A stretch of 64,000 nt of DNA from an uncultured Eubacteriales bacterium (lineage in GTDB: Bacteria > Bacillota > Clostridia > Oscillospirales > Acutalibacteraceae), in the NCBI GenBank assembly GCA_934445035.1, contig CAKSDI010000006.1:1-64000 (forward strand). Reading direction: 5' to 3'. Under the pieces are notes generated by a model. It searched no databases, was not told where the DNA came from, and worked only from the letters and a program-made list of their open reading frames with translations. Position numbers and translations under genes: made by a program. Positions 41,799-50,280 of the stretch are shown here, piece by piece (within the stretch, counting starts at the first letter, position 1; every line of letters begins with the position of its first letter).

Positions 41799-42237
41799 AT
41801 TGCCCACCGGGACAAGACTTCTTATAAGAAAAGCCTGTATTGCCACTTTAACGGAAGAAAATTTCCCTTATGACGCTGAAATCGAGGTAACTTTGACCGA
41901 TGATGAAACTATAAGGGAACTGAATAAAAATTTCAGAGATACCGACAGATCGACCGATGTTTTATCTTTTCCCCTCGGAGAAAACGGAGTTTATGATACC
42001 AACCCCGAAAGCGGTATGAAAATGCTCGGCGATGTTGTTATTTCCGTAGAGCACGCAGTAATGCAGTCCGAGCTTTACGGGCACAGCTTAGAAAGAGAAA
42101 TTTCTTTTCTCACCGTTCATTCTATTTTACATCTGCTCGGTTACGATCATATAAACAGCAAGCTTGAAGAAACCGTTATGAGAGAAAAGCAGGATATAAT
42201 TCTCGAAGAATTAGGTCTTGCTATAAATAAGGTATAA
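41755..42237 (+). CDS. ybeY: Endoribonuclease YbeY
   Basis: A 160-residue metal-dependent RNase for 16S rRNA 3' maturation. The zinc-binding HxxxHxxxxxH motif is HSILHLLGYDH, and the RDTDRSTDVLSFPL stretch is conserved. GGAGG is 5 nt before ATG. It overlaps phoH by 44 nt and is followed by era at 2 nt. Confidence 0.96.
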   Translation: MKTKVNITDKQKKIKLPTGTRLLIRKACIATLTEENFPYDAEIEVTLTDDETIRELNKNFRDTDRSTDVLSFPLGENGVYDTNPESGMKMLGDVVISVEHAVMQSELYGHSLEREISFLTVHSILHLLGYDHINSKLEETVMREKQDIILEELGLAINKV

Positions 42238-42239
42238 TA

Positions 42240-43166
42240 ATGGAAAAGTCTGCTTTTATTACTATTCTCGGCAGAGCAAATGTCGGGAAAAGTTCGCTGT
42301 TAAATAAAATAATAGGTCAAAAGGTGGCTATCGTTTCGTCAAAGCCGCAAACTACCAGAACCAGAATTATGGGAATAAAAACAGTCGGTGAAATCCAATA
42401 TGTTTTTATAGATACACCGGGTTTTTTCAAGCCTCATAATCTTTTAGGTGATAATATGGTAAAAGCCGTTAAAAGCTCGCTTGCGGATGTTGACGCGGCG
42501 GTGCTCGTTGTAGACGCGGCGGCAAAATTCAAATTTGATCCTAACTCAATTCCCGCGGCAGAAGCGGAGCTTATCAATAATATAAAAGCTAAAAAGATAC
42601 CTTGTATCCTTGCAGTAAACAAAATCGATCTTTTAAAAGAAAAAGACGAGATTTTAAAATACATAGATAAATATTCAAAATATTATAATTTTGAAAGCAT
42701 AATTCCCGTTTCAGCCAAAGATGGGATAAACACGGATAAAATTTTATCCGAATTATCTCAATTTGCAAAGCCCTCAACGCACTATTTTCCCGACGGCGAA
42801 ACGACCGACCAGCCCGACAGGATAATAGTAGCCGAAATAATAAGAGAAAAGCTTTTAAGAATGCTTGAATCCGAGGTTCCTCACGGAACGGCTGTTGATA
42901 TAGAAAGCTTTTATGAGCGCGACAGCAAATCAGGCGAGCCGATTATAGAGATCGGCGCCACTATTATATGCGAGAAAAATTCCCATAAAGGAATTATCAT
43001 AGGAAAAGGCGGAGCAATGCTTAAAAACATCGGAACTTCAGCGCGCCGCGATATCGAAGAATTCTTCGGAACAAAATGCTCGCTAAAGCTTTGGGTAAAG
43101 GTTAAAGAAGACTGGCGTAACAGGCAAAACCTTATCCGCAATTTCGGGCTTGATTTTGAAAAATAA
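42240..43166 (+). CDS. era: GTPase Era
   Basis: A 308-residue GTPase that binds 16S rRNA and helps assemble the small subunit. G1 is GRANVGKSSLL, G3 is DTPG, G4 is NKID, and the switch has TTRTRIMG. The C-terminal KH domain shows the GKGGAMLKNIGTSARRDIE motif. Conserved neighbour of ybeY and recO. Confidence 0.97.
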   Translation: MEKSAFITILGRANVGKSSLLNKIIGQKVAIVSSKPQTTRTRIMGIKTVGEIQYVFIDTPGFFKPHNLLGDNMVKAVKSSLADVDAAVLVVDAAAKFKFDPNSIPAAEAELINNIKAKKIPCILAVNKIDLLKEKDEILKYIDKYSKYYNFESIIPVSAKDGINTDKILSELSQFAKPSTHYFPDGETTDQPDRIIVAEIIREKLLRMLESEVPHGTAVDIESFYERDSKSGEPIIEIGATIICEKNSHKGIIIGKGGAMLKNIGTSARRDIEEFFGTKCSLKLWVKVKEDWRNRQNLIRNFGLDFEK

Positions 43167-43227
43167 TTTTTATAAATCTCTCTTAGAAAGGAAATAATAT
43201 TTATATAAACCTTTCGGAGGGATTTTT

Positions 43228-43386
43228 ACGGATAAAAATAAAAAGTGGCTGAAATTCATAATTTCAGGCAAAGCCGAAGATTATATCAGTTATAAAAACA
43301 CTTTAAATTCGCAGGAAATGGAAAAACGGAGTGAAAACAATGCGCTTTTCGACCGACGCTCTGGTGATAAAGGAAAAAATAGTTAA
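43228..43386 (+). CDS. Small conserved-type protein before recO, ACG in place of ATG
   Basis: A 52-codon frame with GGAGG exactly 7 nt before ACG 43228. The product (Thr/Met-DKNKKWLKF, IISGKAEDYISYK, later NALFDRRSGDKG) is hydrophilic and has the Gly-Lys-x-x-Asp-Tyr and Asp-Arg-Arg-x-x-x-x-Gly pattern that I recall in the short proteins lying between era and recO (YqzL position). No ATG, GTG or TTG is suitably placed. It overlaps recO by 47 nt. A real start with ACG, an ATG lost by mutation, or a sequence error are all possible. Confidence 0.5.
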   Translation, partial: TDKNKKWLKFIISGKAEDYISYKNTLNSQEMEKRSENNALFDRRSGDKGKNS

Positions 43387-44080
43387 CGAAAGCGACAGAC
43401 TTGTCACTCTTATGACGCGTGACAGGGGAGTTATAAACGCCTTTGCCGCAGGAGCAAAAAGTATAAAAAGCAAAAAAAGCGCGGCAACCTCGCTTTTAAG
43501 CTTTTCCGACTTTAATATTGAAGAAAAAAACGGAATTTACAGAATAAGAGAAGCGGCAATAAAGCACTGCTTTTTTTCGGTGGGACAGGATATTTTGGAT
43601 CTTGCCCTTTCGCAGTATTTTTGCGAGATCTGCTGTGTTCTCGGAACTTCCGACAGCGACTGTGAGGAATTTTTAAGAATTATACTTAATTCTCTTTATT
43701 TTTTAAGTACAAAAAAGAAATCTAATTTTTTTATTAAAACCGTTACGGAGCTGCGGATAGCCTGCGAATGCGGATATAAACCCGATCTTGTTGCCTGCTG
43801 CGAATGCGGAAAATACAGTGAAGATGAGACAGCCTTTTTTAAAATTGACGACGGCGTGCTGTTTTGCTCGGAATGTAAAAGCGGAGAAAATTGCGTAAAA
43901 GTTTCGCCCGCCGTTCTTAAAGCTATGAGGCATACTGTTTATTCCGAATTAAATAAGCTTTATTCTTTTGATCTATCAGAAAATGCCGCGCGCGAAATGA
44001 GCGGCATAACCGAAAAATACATAACTTATCAGACCGAACACCATTTCAAAACTCTTGATTTTTACAATAGTTTACTATAG
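43340..44080 (+). CDS. recO: DNA repair protein RecO
   Basis: A 246-residue recombination mediator that helps load RecA. N-terminal OB fold (STDALVIKEKIVNESDRLVTLMTRDRG, then AFAAGAKSIKSKKS) and a C-terminal helical part with a four-Cys zinc site (CCECGK ... CSECKSG). ATG 43340 has CGGAG 8 nt before; a GTG 9 nt upstream is less likely. Follows era. Confidence 0.94.
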   Translation: MRFSTDALVIKEKIVNESDRLVTLMTRDRGVINAFAAGAKSIKSKKSAATSLLSFSDFNIEEKNGIYRIREAAIKHCFFSVGQDILDLALSQYFCEICCVLGTSDSDCEEFLRIILNSLYFLSTKKKSNFFIKTVTELRIACECGYKPDLVACCECGKYSEDETAFFKIDDGVLFCSECKSGENCVKVSPAVLKAMRHTVYSELNKLYSFDLSENAAREMSGITEKYITYQTEHHFKTLDFYNSLL

Positions 44081-44090
44081 AGAGGAAAAA

Positions 44091-46484
44091 ATGTCTTATA
44101 ACATAATCAAACATATGAAGACTCTTGAACTCGATAAAGTTTTAGCAAGAGTCTCTGAATTTGCCGTGTGTAATGACGCCGGCGATTTAATTAAAAATAT
44201 TATTCCGAAAACTTCTTTTCTTTCAGCAAAAGCAGAGCTTGAAAGAACCGACGAAGCTTACAGGTTGACGGCAATGAATTCAGCGCCGCCTTTTTCAAAT
44301 TGCAAAAATATCGCAGGCGCATTACAAAGGGCAAATGTCGGCTCGGTATTAACTCCCACGGAACTTCTTAACATCGCCTCTGTACTTAAAACCGTCAGAG
44401 AAGTAAAAAAATGGTATGATAACTCGGAACTTAAACCTGAAAATTCCGTTTTAAAGGAAAGTTTTGATCAGCTTTACCCTAATAAATATCTCGAAGAAAA
44501 AATCACTTTCACGGTTATTTCCGAAGAGGAGATCAGCGATAATGCTTCTGCCGCTTTAAGCAATATCAGAAGAAAAATCAAGCAAAATTCTTCAAAGATA
44601 AGAGAAAGTCTTGATAAAACGATAAAAGGCGCGAATTCGAAGTACCTGCAGGAGGCTATCATCACTCAAAGAGAGGGAAGATATGTCGTTCCCGTTAAAG
44701 CCGAATTCAGAAACGCGGTAAGCGGAATTGTTCACGATACCTCTTCAAGCGGCTCCACAGTGTTTATAGAGCCGATAGGAGTAGTTGAAGCAAACAATCA
44801 GATAAGAATATTAAAATCGCAGGAAAAAGCCGAAATAGAAAGAATTTTAAAAGAAATTTCTTCGGAAGTTTCGGATTTTTCAGATAATATTTCTTTTTCT
44901 TATGACAAGTTGGTTGAGCTTGATGTTTGTTTTGCAAAATCCAAATATGCTTATTCCTTAAATTGCATAAAACCTGAATTAAATAATGAGAATATAATTG
45001 TTTTAAACAATGCCAGGCATCCGCTTATCGATAAAAATACCGCTGTGCCGATAAGTATTGAAATAGGTACGGATTTTGACACGCTTGTTATAACAGGTCC
45101 TAACACAGGCGGAAAAACCGTTTCTTTAAAAACCGTGGGGCTTTTATCTCTGATGGCAGCTTGCGGACTTTTTATACCCGCTTCGGAAAACAGCAGAGTA
45201 GCCGTTTTTGAAAAGGTTTTTGCCGATATCGGCGATGAGCAGAGTATTTCTCAATCGCTTTCAACATTTTCTTCGCATATGAAAAACATAGTAAATATTT
45301 TAGAAGAATGCGGCGATTCTTCGCTTGTTCTGCTTGATGAGCTATGCTCCGGCACCGATCCCGTTGAAGGTGCGGCGCTTGCAAAAGCCATTCTTTTAAA
45401 ATTATCGGATCTAGGTGCCAAAACCGTATCAACCACGCATTATTCAGAGCTTAAAACCTATGCTCTTGATACTCCGCGCGTTCAGAATGCCGGCTGCGAA
45501 TTTGATATAAATACTTTAAAGCCGACATATAAGCTTATTTTAGGAACACCCGGCAGATCAAATGCTTTCCTGATATCCAAAAGATTAGGTTTAAGCGAAG
45601 AGGTCATAAATTCCGCTAAAGCTCAGGTCGACAGTGAGTCGGGAAAATTCGAAAGAGTTATAGCAGGTCTTGAAGTTGAAAGACAAAAAGCAAGATCGGC
45701 ATTATCCGATACAGAAAATCTCAGAAAACAGCTTGAATCACAAAAAGCGGAAATTTCGGCAGAAAAAGAAAAACTTGAAATTCAGATAAATAAGCTTACC
45801 GAAGACGCGAAAAAAACCGCCGCCGAAATAATTGAAAACGCAAAATACAGATCTTCTAAACTTTTAAATGAACTCGAAGAAAAAAATAAGAAGATCAATG
45901 CCGAAAATGCTTCTTCTGTTCTTGAAAAAGCCAAAAAAGAATATAGATCGGCGTCAAAAGAATTTGATGAAATTTCCGATCCCGTTACGAAGAATGTGAA
46001 AGGCGAAAAATTAAAATCTGCGCCAAATATCGGAGATAAAGTTGTAATATCCTCAATAAACAGCGAGGGGGAGGTATTAGATATCGATATAAAAGGCAAA
46101 AGAGCTTATGTCCTTTCGGGCTCTATAAAACTCTGGGTCAAATTTGACGATCTGCTGTTTAGAAAATCATCTGTTAAAAGCAACGCGCCTAAAGCGCATA
46201 AAAGCACTTCTCACGGATTTTCTTCTCAAAACAGGATAGTTTCTCCTCAAATCGATCTGCGCGGTCTTATGGCAGACGAGGCTATGCTCGAACTTGATAA
46301 ATATATCGATAACGCCAAGCTTGCAGGACTTAATGAAGTCACGATAATTCACGGAAAGGGAACAGGGGTTTTAAGAAACTCGGTTAAAAATTTCTTAAAA
46401 TCAAATAAGCAGGTCGAATCTTTCCGCCTCGGAGTATTCGGAGAGGGAGAAAACGGCGTAACTGTTGCCACGCTGAAAAAATAA
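44091..46484 (+). CDS. mutS2: Endonuclease MutS2
   Basis: A 797-residue MutS-type ATPase without the mismatch-binding N-terminal domain. The clamp/lever region is followed by Walker A TGPNTGGKTVSLKTVG, a signature STFSSHMKNI, and DELCSGTDPVEG. A coiled-coil (residues about 530-620) leads to a KOW-like barrel and the C-terminal Smr nuclease domain (IDLRGLMADEAMLELDKYID ... IIHGKGTGVLR). It acts on branched DNA and, in Bacillus, on stalled ribosomes. ATG 44091 has GAGAGGA before it. Confidence 0.97.
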   Translation: MSYNIIKHMKTLELDKVLARVSEFAVCNDAGDLIKNIIPKTSFLSAKAELERTDEAYRLTAMNSAPPFSNCKNIAGALQRANVGSVLTPTELLNIASVLKTVREVKKWYDNSELKPENSVLKESFDQLYPNKYLEEKITFTVISEEEISDNASAALSNIRRKIKQNSSKIRESLDKTIKGANSKYLQEAIITQREGRYVVPVKAEFRNAVSGIVHDTSSSGSTVFIEPIGVVEANNQIRILKSQEKAEIERILKEISSEVSDFSDNISFSYDKLVELDVCFAKSKYAYSLNCIKPELNNENIIVLNNARHPLIDKNTAVPISIEIGTDFDTLVITGPNTGGKTVSLKTVGLLSLMAACGLFIPASENSRVAVFEKVFADIGDEQSISQSLSTFSSHMKNIVNILEECGDSSLVLLDELCSGTDPVEGAALAKAILLKLSDLGAKTVSTTHYSELKTYALDTPRVQNAGCEFDINTLKPTYKLILGTPGRSNAFLISKRLGLSEEVINSAKAQVDSESGKFERVIAGLEVERQKARSALSDTENLRKQLESQKAEISAEKEKLEIQINKLTEDAKKTAAEIIENAKYRSSKLLNELEEKNKKINAENASSVLEKAKKEYRSASKEFDEISDPVTKNVKGEKLKSAPNIGDKVVISSINSEGEVLDIDIKGKRAYVLSGSIKLWVKFDDLLFRKSSVKSNAPKAHKSTSHGFSSQNRIVSPQIDLRGLMADEAMLELDKYIDNAKLAGLNEVTIIHGKGTGVLRNSVKNFLKSNKQVESFRLGVFGEGENGVTVATLKK

Positions 46485-46492
46485 ACCTTTTA

Positions 46493-46531
46493 AAACACGG
46501 TACAGCAAAAAAGCTGTACCGTGTTTTTTTA
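46493..46531 (+). terminator. Terminator of the phoH-mutS2 operon
   Basis: A 14-bp perfect stem (46493-46506 with 46513-46526), A-rich loop and a T-run. Confidence 0.92.
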
Positions 46532-46540
46532 TAAAAACTA

Positions 46541-46577
46541 TTGACAATTTTAATACTTCGTGATATGATGTATTACG
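46541..46577 (+). promoter_or_regulatory. padR promoter with an overlapping inverted repeat
   Basis: TTGACA (46541-46546) and TATGAT (46564-46569) are 17 nt apart. CGTGATA (46559-46565) and TATTACG (46571-46577) form an inverted repeat with one mismatch over the -10, a probable operator for PadR self-control. Confidence 0.7.
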
Positions 46578-46593
46578 CAAAGGGAGGTATAAT

Positions 46594-46914
46594 ATGGATA
46601 TTCAGTTGAAACGAGGGCTTTTAGATGTTTGCGTTTTAGCGGCTATCAGGAACGAAGATTCTTACGGCTATAAAATAATTAAAGATATGAAACCATATAT
46701 CGAACTTTCCGAATCCACTCTCTATACCATTTTAAAACGCCTTGAATCAGCCGATATGCTGACTGTCCGCACAGCCGAACACGGCGGCAGACTTCGAAAA
46801 TATTATCATATCACCGAAGAGGGGATAAAGCGTATCGATGAATTCAAGGTCGAATGGAAAGAAATTTTAGCAATTTATAAATTTGTAACCAAGGAGGATA
46901 ACTCGAATGAATAA
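46594..46914 (+). CDS. PadR family transcriptional regulator
   Basis: A 106-residue winged-helix regulator with the PadR core (SYGYKIIKDM ... LSESTLYTILKRLESADML ... GRLRKYYHITEEGIKRI). In many Firmicutes such regulators control a following DUF1700-DUF4097 pair, as here. GGGAGG precedes ATG. It overlaps the next gene by eight bases. The signal it senses is unknown. Confidence 0.93.
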   Translation: MDIQLKRGLLDVCVLAAIRNEDSYGYKIIKDMKPYIELSESTLYTILKRLESADMLTVRTAEHGGRLRKYYHITEEGIKRIDEFKVEWKEILAIYKFVTKEDNSNE

Positions 46915-47506
46915 GCAGGAATTTCTTGCCGAACTGCAAAAAGGGTTAAGCGGACTTCCTAAGGATGATATTGAAGAACGCTTGACATTTTACAGTGAAA
47001 TGATCGAGGACAGAATGGAAGAAGGTCTTTCGGAAGAAGAAGCGGTTTCAGCTATTGGCTCTACAGATGAGATCGTAAGACAAACGGTAGCCGATACTCC
47101 TCTTTCCAAAATTGCAAAAGAAAGGATAAGATCGAATAGGCGCCTGAAAGTATGGGAAATAGTGCTTTTATCGATCGGCTCTCCGATTTGGCTTTCTTTA
47201 GGTATTGCCGCGGCAGCAGTAATTCTCTCGCTTTATATTTCGATATGGGCGGTAATTATTGCACTGTGGGCGGTATTTGCATCATTTGCCCTGAGCGCAG
47301 TATCCGGTATTCCGGGATGTATCATATTCGCGTTACGCGGCAGTTTTATGAGCGCTTTAACGGTTTTATCCGCCGGAATTACCTGTGCCGGACTTTCTGT
47401 TCTGATGTTTTTCGGCTGCAAACAAATAACAAAAGGCTTTTTATTACTAACTAAGAAAATTTCGTTATGGATAAAAAACTGCTTTATTAAAAAGGAGGAA
47501 GCATAA
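46907..47506 (+). CDS. DUF1700 family membrane protein
   Basis: A 199-residue protein. The N-terminal cytosolic part (NKQEFLAELQKGLSGLPKDDIEERLTFYSEMIEDRMEEG, LSEEEAVSAIGSTDEI) is the DUF1700 signature; three membrane helices follow (about 80-105, 113-130, 143-170) and a basic tail. In known modules it works with the PadR and DUF4097 proteins in envelope stress or antimicrobial response; the role here is inferred. Stop and the next start overlap by one base. Confidence 0.9.
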   Translation: MNKQEFLAELQKGLSGLPKDDIEERLTFYSEMIEDRMEEGLSEEEAVSAIGSTDEIVRQTVADTPLSKIAKERIRSNRRLKVWEIVLLSIGSPIWLSLGIAAAAVILSLYISIWAVIIALWAVFASFALSAVSGIPGCIIFALRGSFMSALTVLSAGITCAGLSVLMFFGCKQITKGFLLLTKKISLWIKNCFIKKEEA

Positions 47507-48468
47507 TGAAAAAAACTACAAAAGTATGGCTAATCACAGGCGTTTCTCTGATTCTTATCGGCTGTATTCTCTTTGCAGGAATAATGATCTTCGCAAAATG
47601 GGATCTTTCAAAGATCTCTTCGGTGAGTTTCAAAGAAAATACATATAATGTAGACAATTCATTCGATAACATTTCTTTAAATTCCTTTACTGCCGATGTG
47701 ACTTTTTTATTGTCTGACGACGGAAAATGTAAAGTTGAGTGCTATGAGGAAGAAAATATTACTCATTCTGTAGAAGTAATAGAAAATACACTTCAAATCA
47801 AAACAATTAATAATAAGTCATGGTACGATCAGATAGGCTTTTTATTCGATACGCCGAGAATAACCGTTTATCTGCCTAAAAATGAATTTAAGGCGCTTAC
47901 GGTTAAAAACAGCACCGGTAATATCGATATACCAAAAGATCTCAAATTTGAAAGCGCCGATATTTCTTTAAGCACAGGAAATGCTAAATTAGGAGCAGCT
48001 GTATCGGAACAAGCTAAAATTAAAACAAGCACGGGGGATATCCGTATCGAGGATACCACGGCGGGCTCGCTTGAGCTTAAAACTTCCACAGGAAAAGTAA
48101 CGCTTTCAAATGTTACCTGCCGAGAGGATATAAATTTAAAAGTATCAACGGGAAATGCGGACCTGACCGATATTAAATGTAAAAACTTAAATTCCGAAGG
48201 AACTACAGGAAACTTAACTTTAAATAAGATAATCGCACAGGATAAGTTTACTATAAAAAGGAGTACGGGAATTGTTAGGTTTTTAGACTCCGACGCGGCT
48301 GAAATTACCGTTAAAACCAATACAGGCGATGTTATGGGAAATTTGCTTACCGAGAAAGTTTTTATAACAGAAACCTCTACGGGAGATGTTAATGTCCCGA
48401 AAACGGCTACCGGCGGCAAATGCGAAATAAAAACTGATACGGGAAATATCAAAATAAAAACTAACTGA
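47506..48468 (+). CDS. DUF4097 family beta-solenoid protein
   Basis: A 320-residue protein with an N-terminal membrane anchor (residues about 8-30) and an extracytoplasmic repeat domain. From about residue 130 the motif Ser/Thr-Thr-Gly-(Asn/Asp/Lys) recurs ten times about every 20 residues, each followed by short beta strands, as in parallel beta-helix DUF4097 proteins. Such a solenoid suggests binding at the cell surface. Last gene of the padR module. Confidence 0.9.
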   Translation: MKKTTKVWLITGVSLILIGCILFAGIMIFAKWDLSKISSVSFKENTYNVDNSFDNISLNSFTADVTFLLSDDGKCKVECYEEENITHSVEVIENTLQIKTINNKSWYDQIGFLFDTPRITVYLPKNEFKALTVKNSTGNIDIPKDLKFESADISLSTGNAKLGAAVSEQAKIKTSTGDIRIEDTTAGSLELKTSTGKVTLSNVTCREDINLKVSTGNADLTDIKCKNLNSEGTTGNLTLNKIIAQDKFTIKRSTGIVRFLDSDAAEITVKTNTGDVMGNLLTEKVFITETSTGDVNVPKTATGGKCEIKTDTGNIKIKTN

Positions 48469-48475
48469 AAATATC

Positions 48476-48523
48476 AAAAAACGCTCTGCAGGATCATTTT
48501 AAACCTGCAGGGCGTTTTTTGTT
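48476..48523. terminator. Terminator after DUF4097 gene
   Basis: A 17-bp stem with one G-T pair (48476-48492 with 48504-48520), 11-nt loop, A-run and T-run flanks. It can also end the convergent ymfI-like transcript. Confidence 0.88.
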
Positions 48524-48532
48524 TTAAAATAA

Positions 48533-49267
48533 TTATATCACATATCCTCCGCTTACGGATAATATCTGTCCTGTGATATAATCCGCGTCATCAGAAGCTA
48601 AAAACACGACCGATTTTGCTATATCTTCGACAGTTCCTATTCTGCCTAAAGGTATTTCCTCCACAAATGAATTTAAATCGTCTGTAGAAACAGTTTCGTT
48701 CATTTTAGTGGCTATAAGCCCCGGAGATACTGCGTTAACAGTTATTCCGCTTGGAGCCAGCTCTTTAGCAAGAGCTTTTGTAAGCCCGTTTATTCCGGCT
48801 TTAGAAGCCGAATATGCAACCTCGCACGAGGCGCCGATATCGCCCCACATAGAAGATATATTTATTATCTTTCCGCATTTTTGATGAACCATTATTTTGC
48901 TTGCTTCTTTACAGCACAAATATGTTCCTTTTAAATTGACTGAAAAAATCTCTTCGGTTTTTTCGTCTTCAAGAGAAGTAATAGTATCAATATAAGACTT
49001 CCCGGCATTATTTACAAGCAGATCTATTCTACCGAATTTTTCAAGCGCGAAATTCATCATTTCAAACACTTCTTTTTTATTTGATACATCAGCTTTAAAT
49101 GAATAAGCTTCGCATCCTAACAAGCGCAGGGAAGAGGAGAGGGCATCGGCTTTGTTCTTATTTTTATTATAGTTTACTATTATATTGTAACCCTTTGCCG
49201 CAAGAGCCTTGCAAACGGCAGAACCGATATCGCCGGAGCCGCCGGTTATTATTGCTGATTTTTTCAT
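48533..49267 (-). CDS. ymfI: SDR reductase, likely EF-P 5-aminopentanone reductase
   Basis: A 244-residue short-chain dehydrogenase. It has GGSGDIG for the cofactor, NNAG, and the catalytic Ser-Tyr-Lys in NISSMWG, then YSASK. The unusual stretch SSMWGDIGASCEVAYS matches the YmfI branch (SSVWGMTGASCEV in Bacillus), which reduces the 5-aminopentanone on elongation factor P, rather than FabG. A general 3-oxoacyl-ACP reductase remains possible. AGGTGA precedes ATG. Confidence 0.75.
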   Translation of the reverse strand: MKKSAIITGGSGDIGSAVCKALAAKGYNIIVNYNKNKNKADALSSSLRLLGCEAYSFKADVSNKKEVFEMMNFALEKFGRIDLLVNNAGKSYIDTITSLEDEKTEEIFSVNLKGTYLCCKEASKIMVHQKCGKIINISSMWGDIGASCEVAYSASKAGINGLTKALAKELAPSGITVNAVSPGLIATKMNETVSTDDLNSFVEEIPLGRIGTVEDIAKSVVFLASDDADYITGQILSVSGGYVI

Positions 49268-49427
49268 AAAATCACCTTTTAAAGTTTTTAATAATTATAT
49301 CATAAAATTTTAAAAAAATAAATAATAATTTCACAACAATTTGGGTTAACATAATTCTAACATAAGCATATATTGTGTGGTTTACATAAATAGTTTACAT
49401 AATTCTTTTTGATTTTGAATTTAACGG

Positions 49428-49456
49428 TTGACATAAAATAAAAAATGTAGTATAAA
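49428..49456 (+). promoter_or_regulatory. Sigma-A-like promoter upstream of spoIIM
   Basis: TTGACA (49428-49433) and TATAAA (49451-49456) are 17 nt apart. It is about 170 nt before the gene, with a hairpin in between. Confidence 0.6.
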
Positions 49457-49469
49457 TATATTTACACCG

Positions 49470-49498
49470 CTGTTTTTATTAAAAACGCAGCTATTTTT
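49470..49498 (+). terminator. Leader hairpin with T-run, possible attenuator
   Basis: GCTGTTTTT pairs with AAAAACGCAGC with a CG bulge and an ATT loop, followed by TATTTTTAT. It is about 10 nt after the predicted start of transcription, so it could stop most transcripts. Confidence 0.45.
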
Positions 49499-49574
49499 AT
49501 GTAACCCTTTAAAAGCAAAATATATATTTTTTCTGATTTTGTTAACATAAAACAAAGCAATTTCATAAAGTTTA

Positions 49575-49604
49575 TTCATATCTTGTCCTTTTGGCTCATA
49601 GTAT
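49575..49604 (+). promoter_or_regulatory. Possible sigma-E-type promoter for spoIIM
   Basis: TTCATATC at 49575-49582 and CATAGTAT at 49597-49604 are 14 nt apart and resemble the mother-cell sigma-E boxes (-35 with ATAT, -10 CATAnnnT), with mismatches. The gene's known role fits. Confidence 0.4.
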
Positions 49605-49627
49605 TAATCGTCAGGAGGGCAATTATT

Positions 49628-50263
49628 ATGAACAAGGGCGCACTAATCAATTTCAGAAAATTCAAAGTCAATAAATTTTTTAAGATCAATAAAATCGTTT
49701 TTTTAATGTGTTTGCTGTTTGTTATAGGCTTAATTATCGGTCTTATTCTTTTAAGCAAAAATAAAGCGATTTTAGCTTTTTCAAAAAAGGTATTTTCCGA
49801 CTATTTTATTTTAAGGTCAAAAAAATCCTTTTTTAAAATATTTTTCTCATCATTTTTATCATCGCTTGTTTTTCTGCTTTTTATTTTTGTTTCGGGAGCT
49901 TCGGTGCTTGGTGTTATCACCGTTCCGTTTTTTGTAACGGCAAAAGGGTTCCTTTTCGGAATTCTCTGCGGATATGCTTTTAACACATTTTCACTTAAAG
50001 GCGTAGCTTTTAACGCTATGATACTGATTCCCGGATCAATAGTAGGTTTGATATCTTATCTTTTCGCAGCAAAATATTCTGTTATGTTTTCCTGCGATTT
50101 TATAAAGCTTATTTTCCCAAAAAGCAGACCGATTAATCTTTTCGGCGGTTTCAGAGATTATACTTATAAATATTTCACTGTTGTTTGCTTTACATTGATT
50201 TCTGCGTTATCTGACGCCGCAGTAAGTTATTTCTTTATAAAGTTTTTTAATTTCAGCGTTTAA
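49628..50263 (+). CDS. spoIIM: Stage II sporulation protein M
   Basis: A 211-residue membrane protein with five helices. SpoIIM is part of the SpoIIDMP machine that thins septal wall and drives engulfment. The family pattern FSDYFILRSKKSFFKIFFSS and ITVPFFVTAKGFLFGILCGYAF is present. An open frame extends 15 codons upstream, but ATG 49628 has AGGAGGG 9-10 nt before. Followed by xerD after 17 nt, as in many Clostridia. Confidence 0.9.
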   Translation: MNKGALINFRKFKVNKFFKINKIVFLMCLLFVIGLIIGLILLSKNKAILAFSKKVFSDYFILRSKKSFFKIFFSSFLSSLVFLLFIFVSGASVLGVITVPFFVTAKGFLFGILCGYAFNTFSLKGVAFNAMILIPGSIVGLISYLFAAKYSVMFSCDFIKLIFPKSRPINLFGGFRDYTYKYFTVVCFTLISALSDAAVSYFFIKFFNFSV

Positions 50264-50280
50264 AAAAAGAGGTGTGATAA

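Larger units (their letters stand above)
49345..49550 (+). repeat. Six copies of GTTWACATAA-like motif
   Basis: Copies start at 49345, 49356 (TCTAACATAA), 49380, 49393, 49427 and 49541; all others fit GTTNACATAA. The spacings of the first five (11, 24, 13, 34) are near whole helical turns. One overlaps the -35 of the promoter at 49428. Another, shortened, is reversed at 49497-49505. The gene-free stretch 49268-49627 is otherwise AT-rich. They may bind an unknown regulator of spoIIM or the ymfI-like gene. Confidence 0.5.

Noticed and set aside
47868..48452. 194-codon minus-strand frame inside the DUF4097 gene
   Set aside because: A by-product of the regular repeats in the plus-strand gene; no ribosome site and Ser/Val/Phe-biased product typical of antisense shadows.
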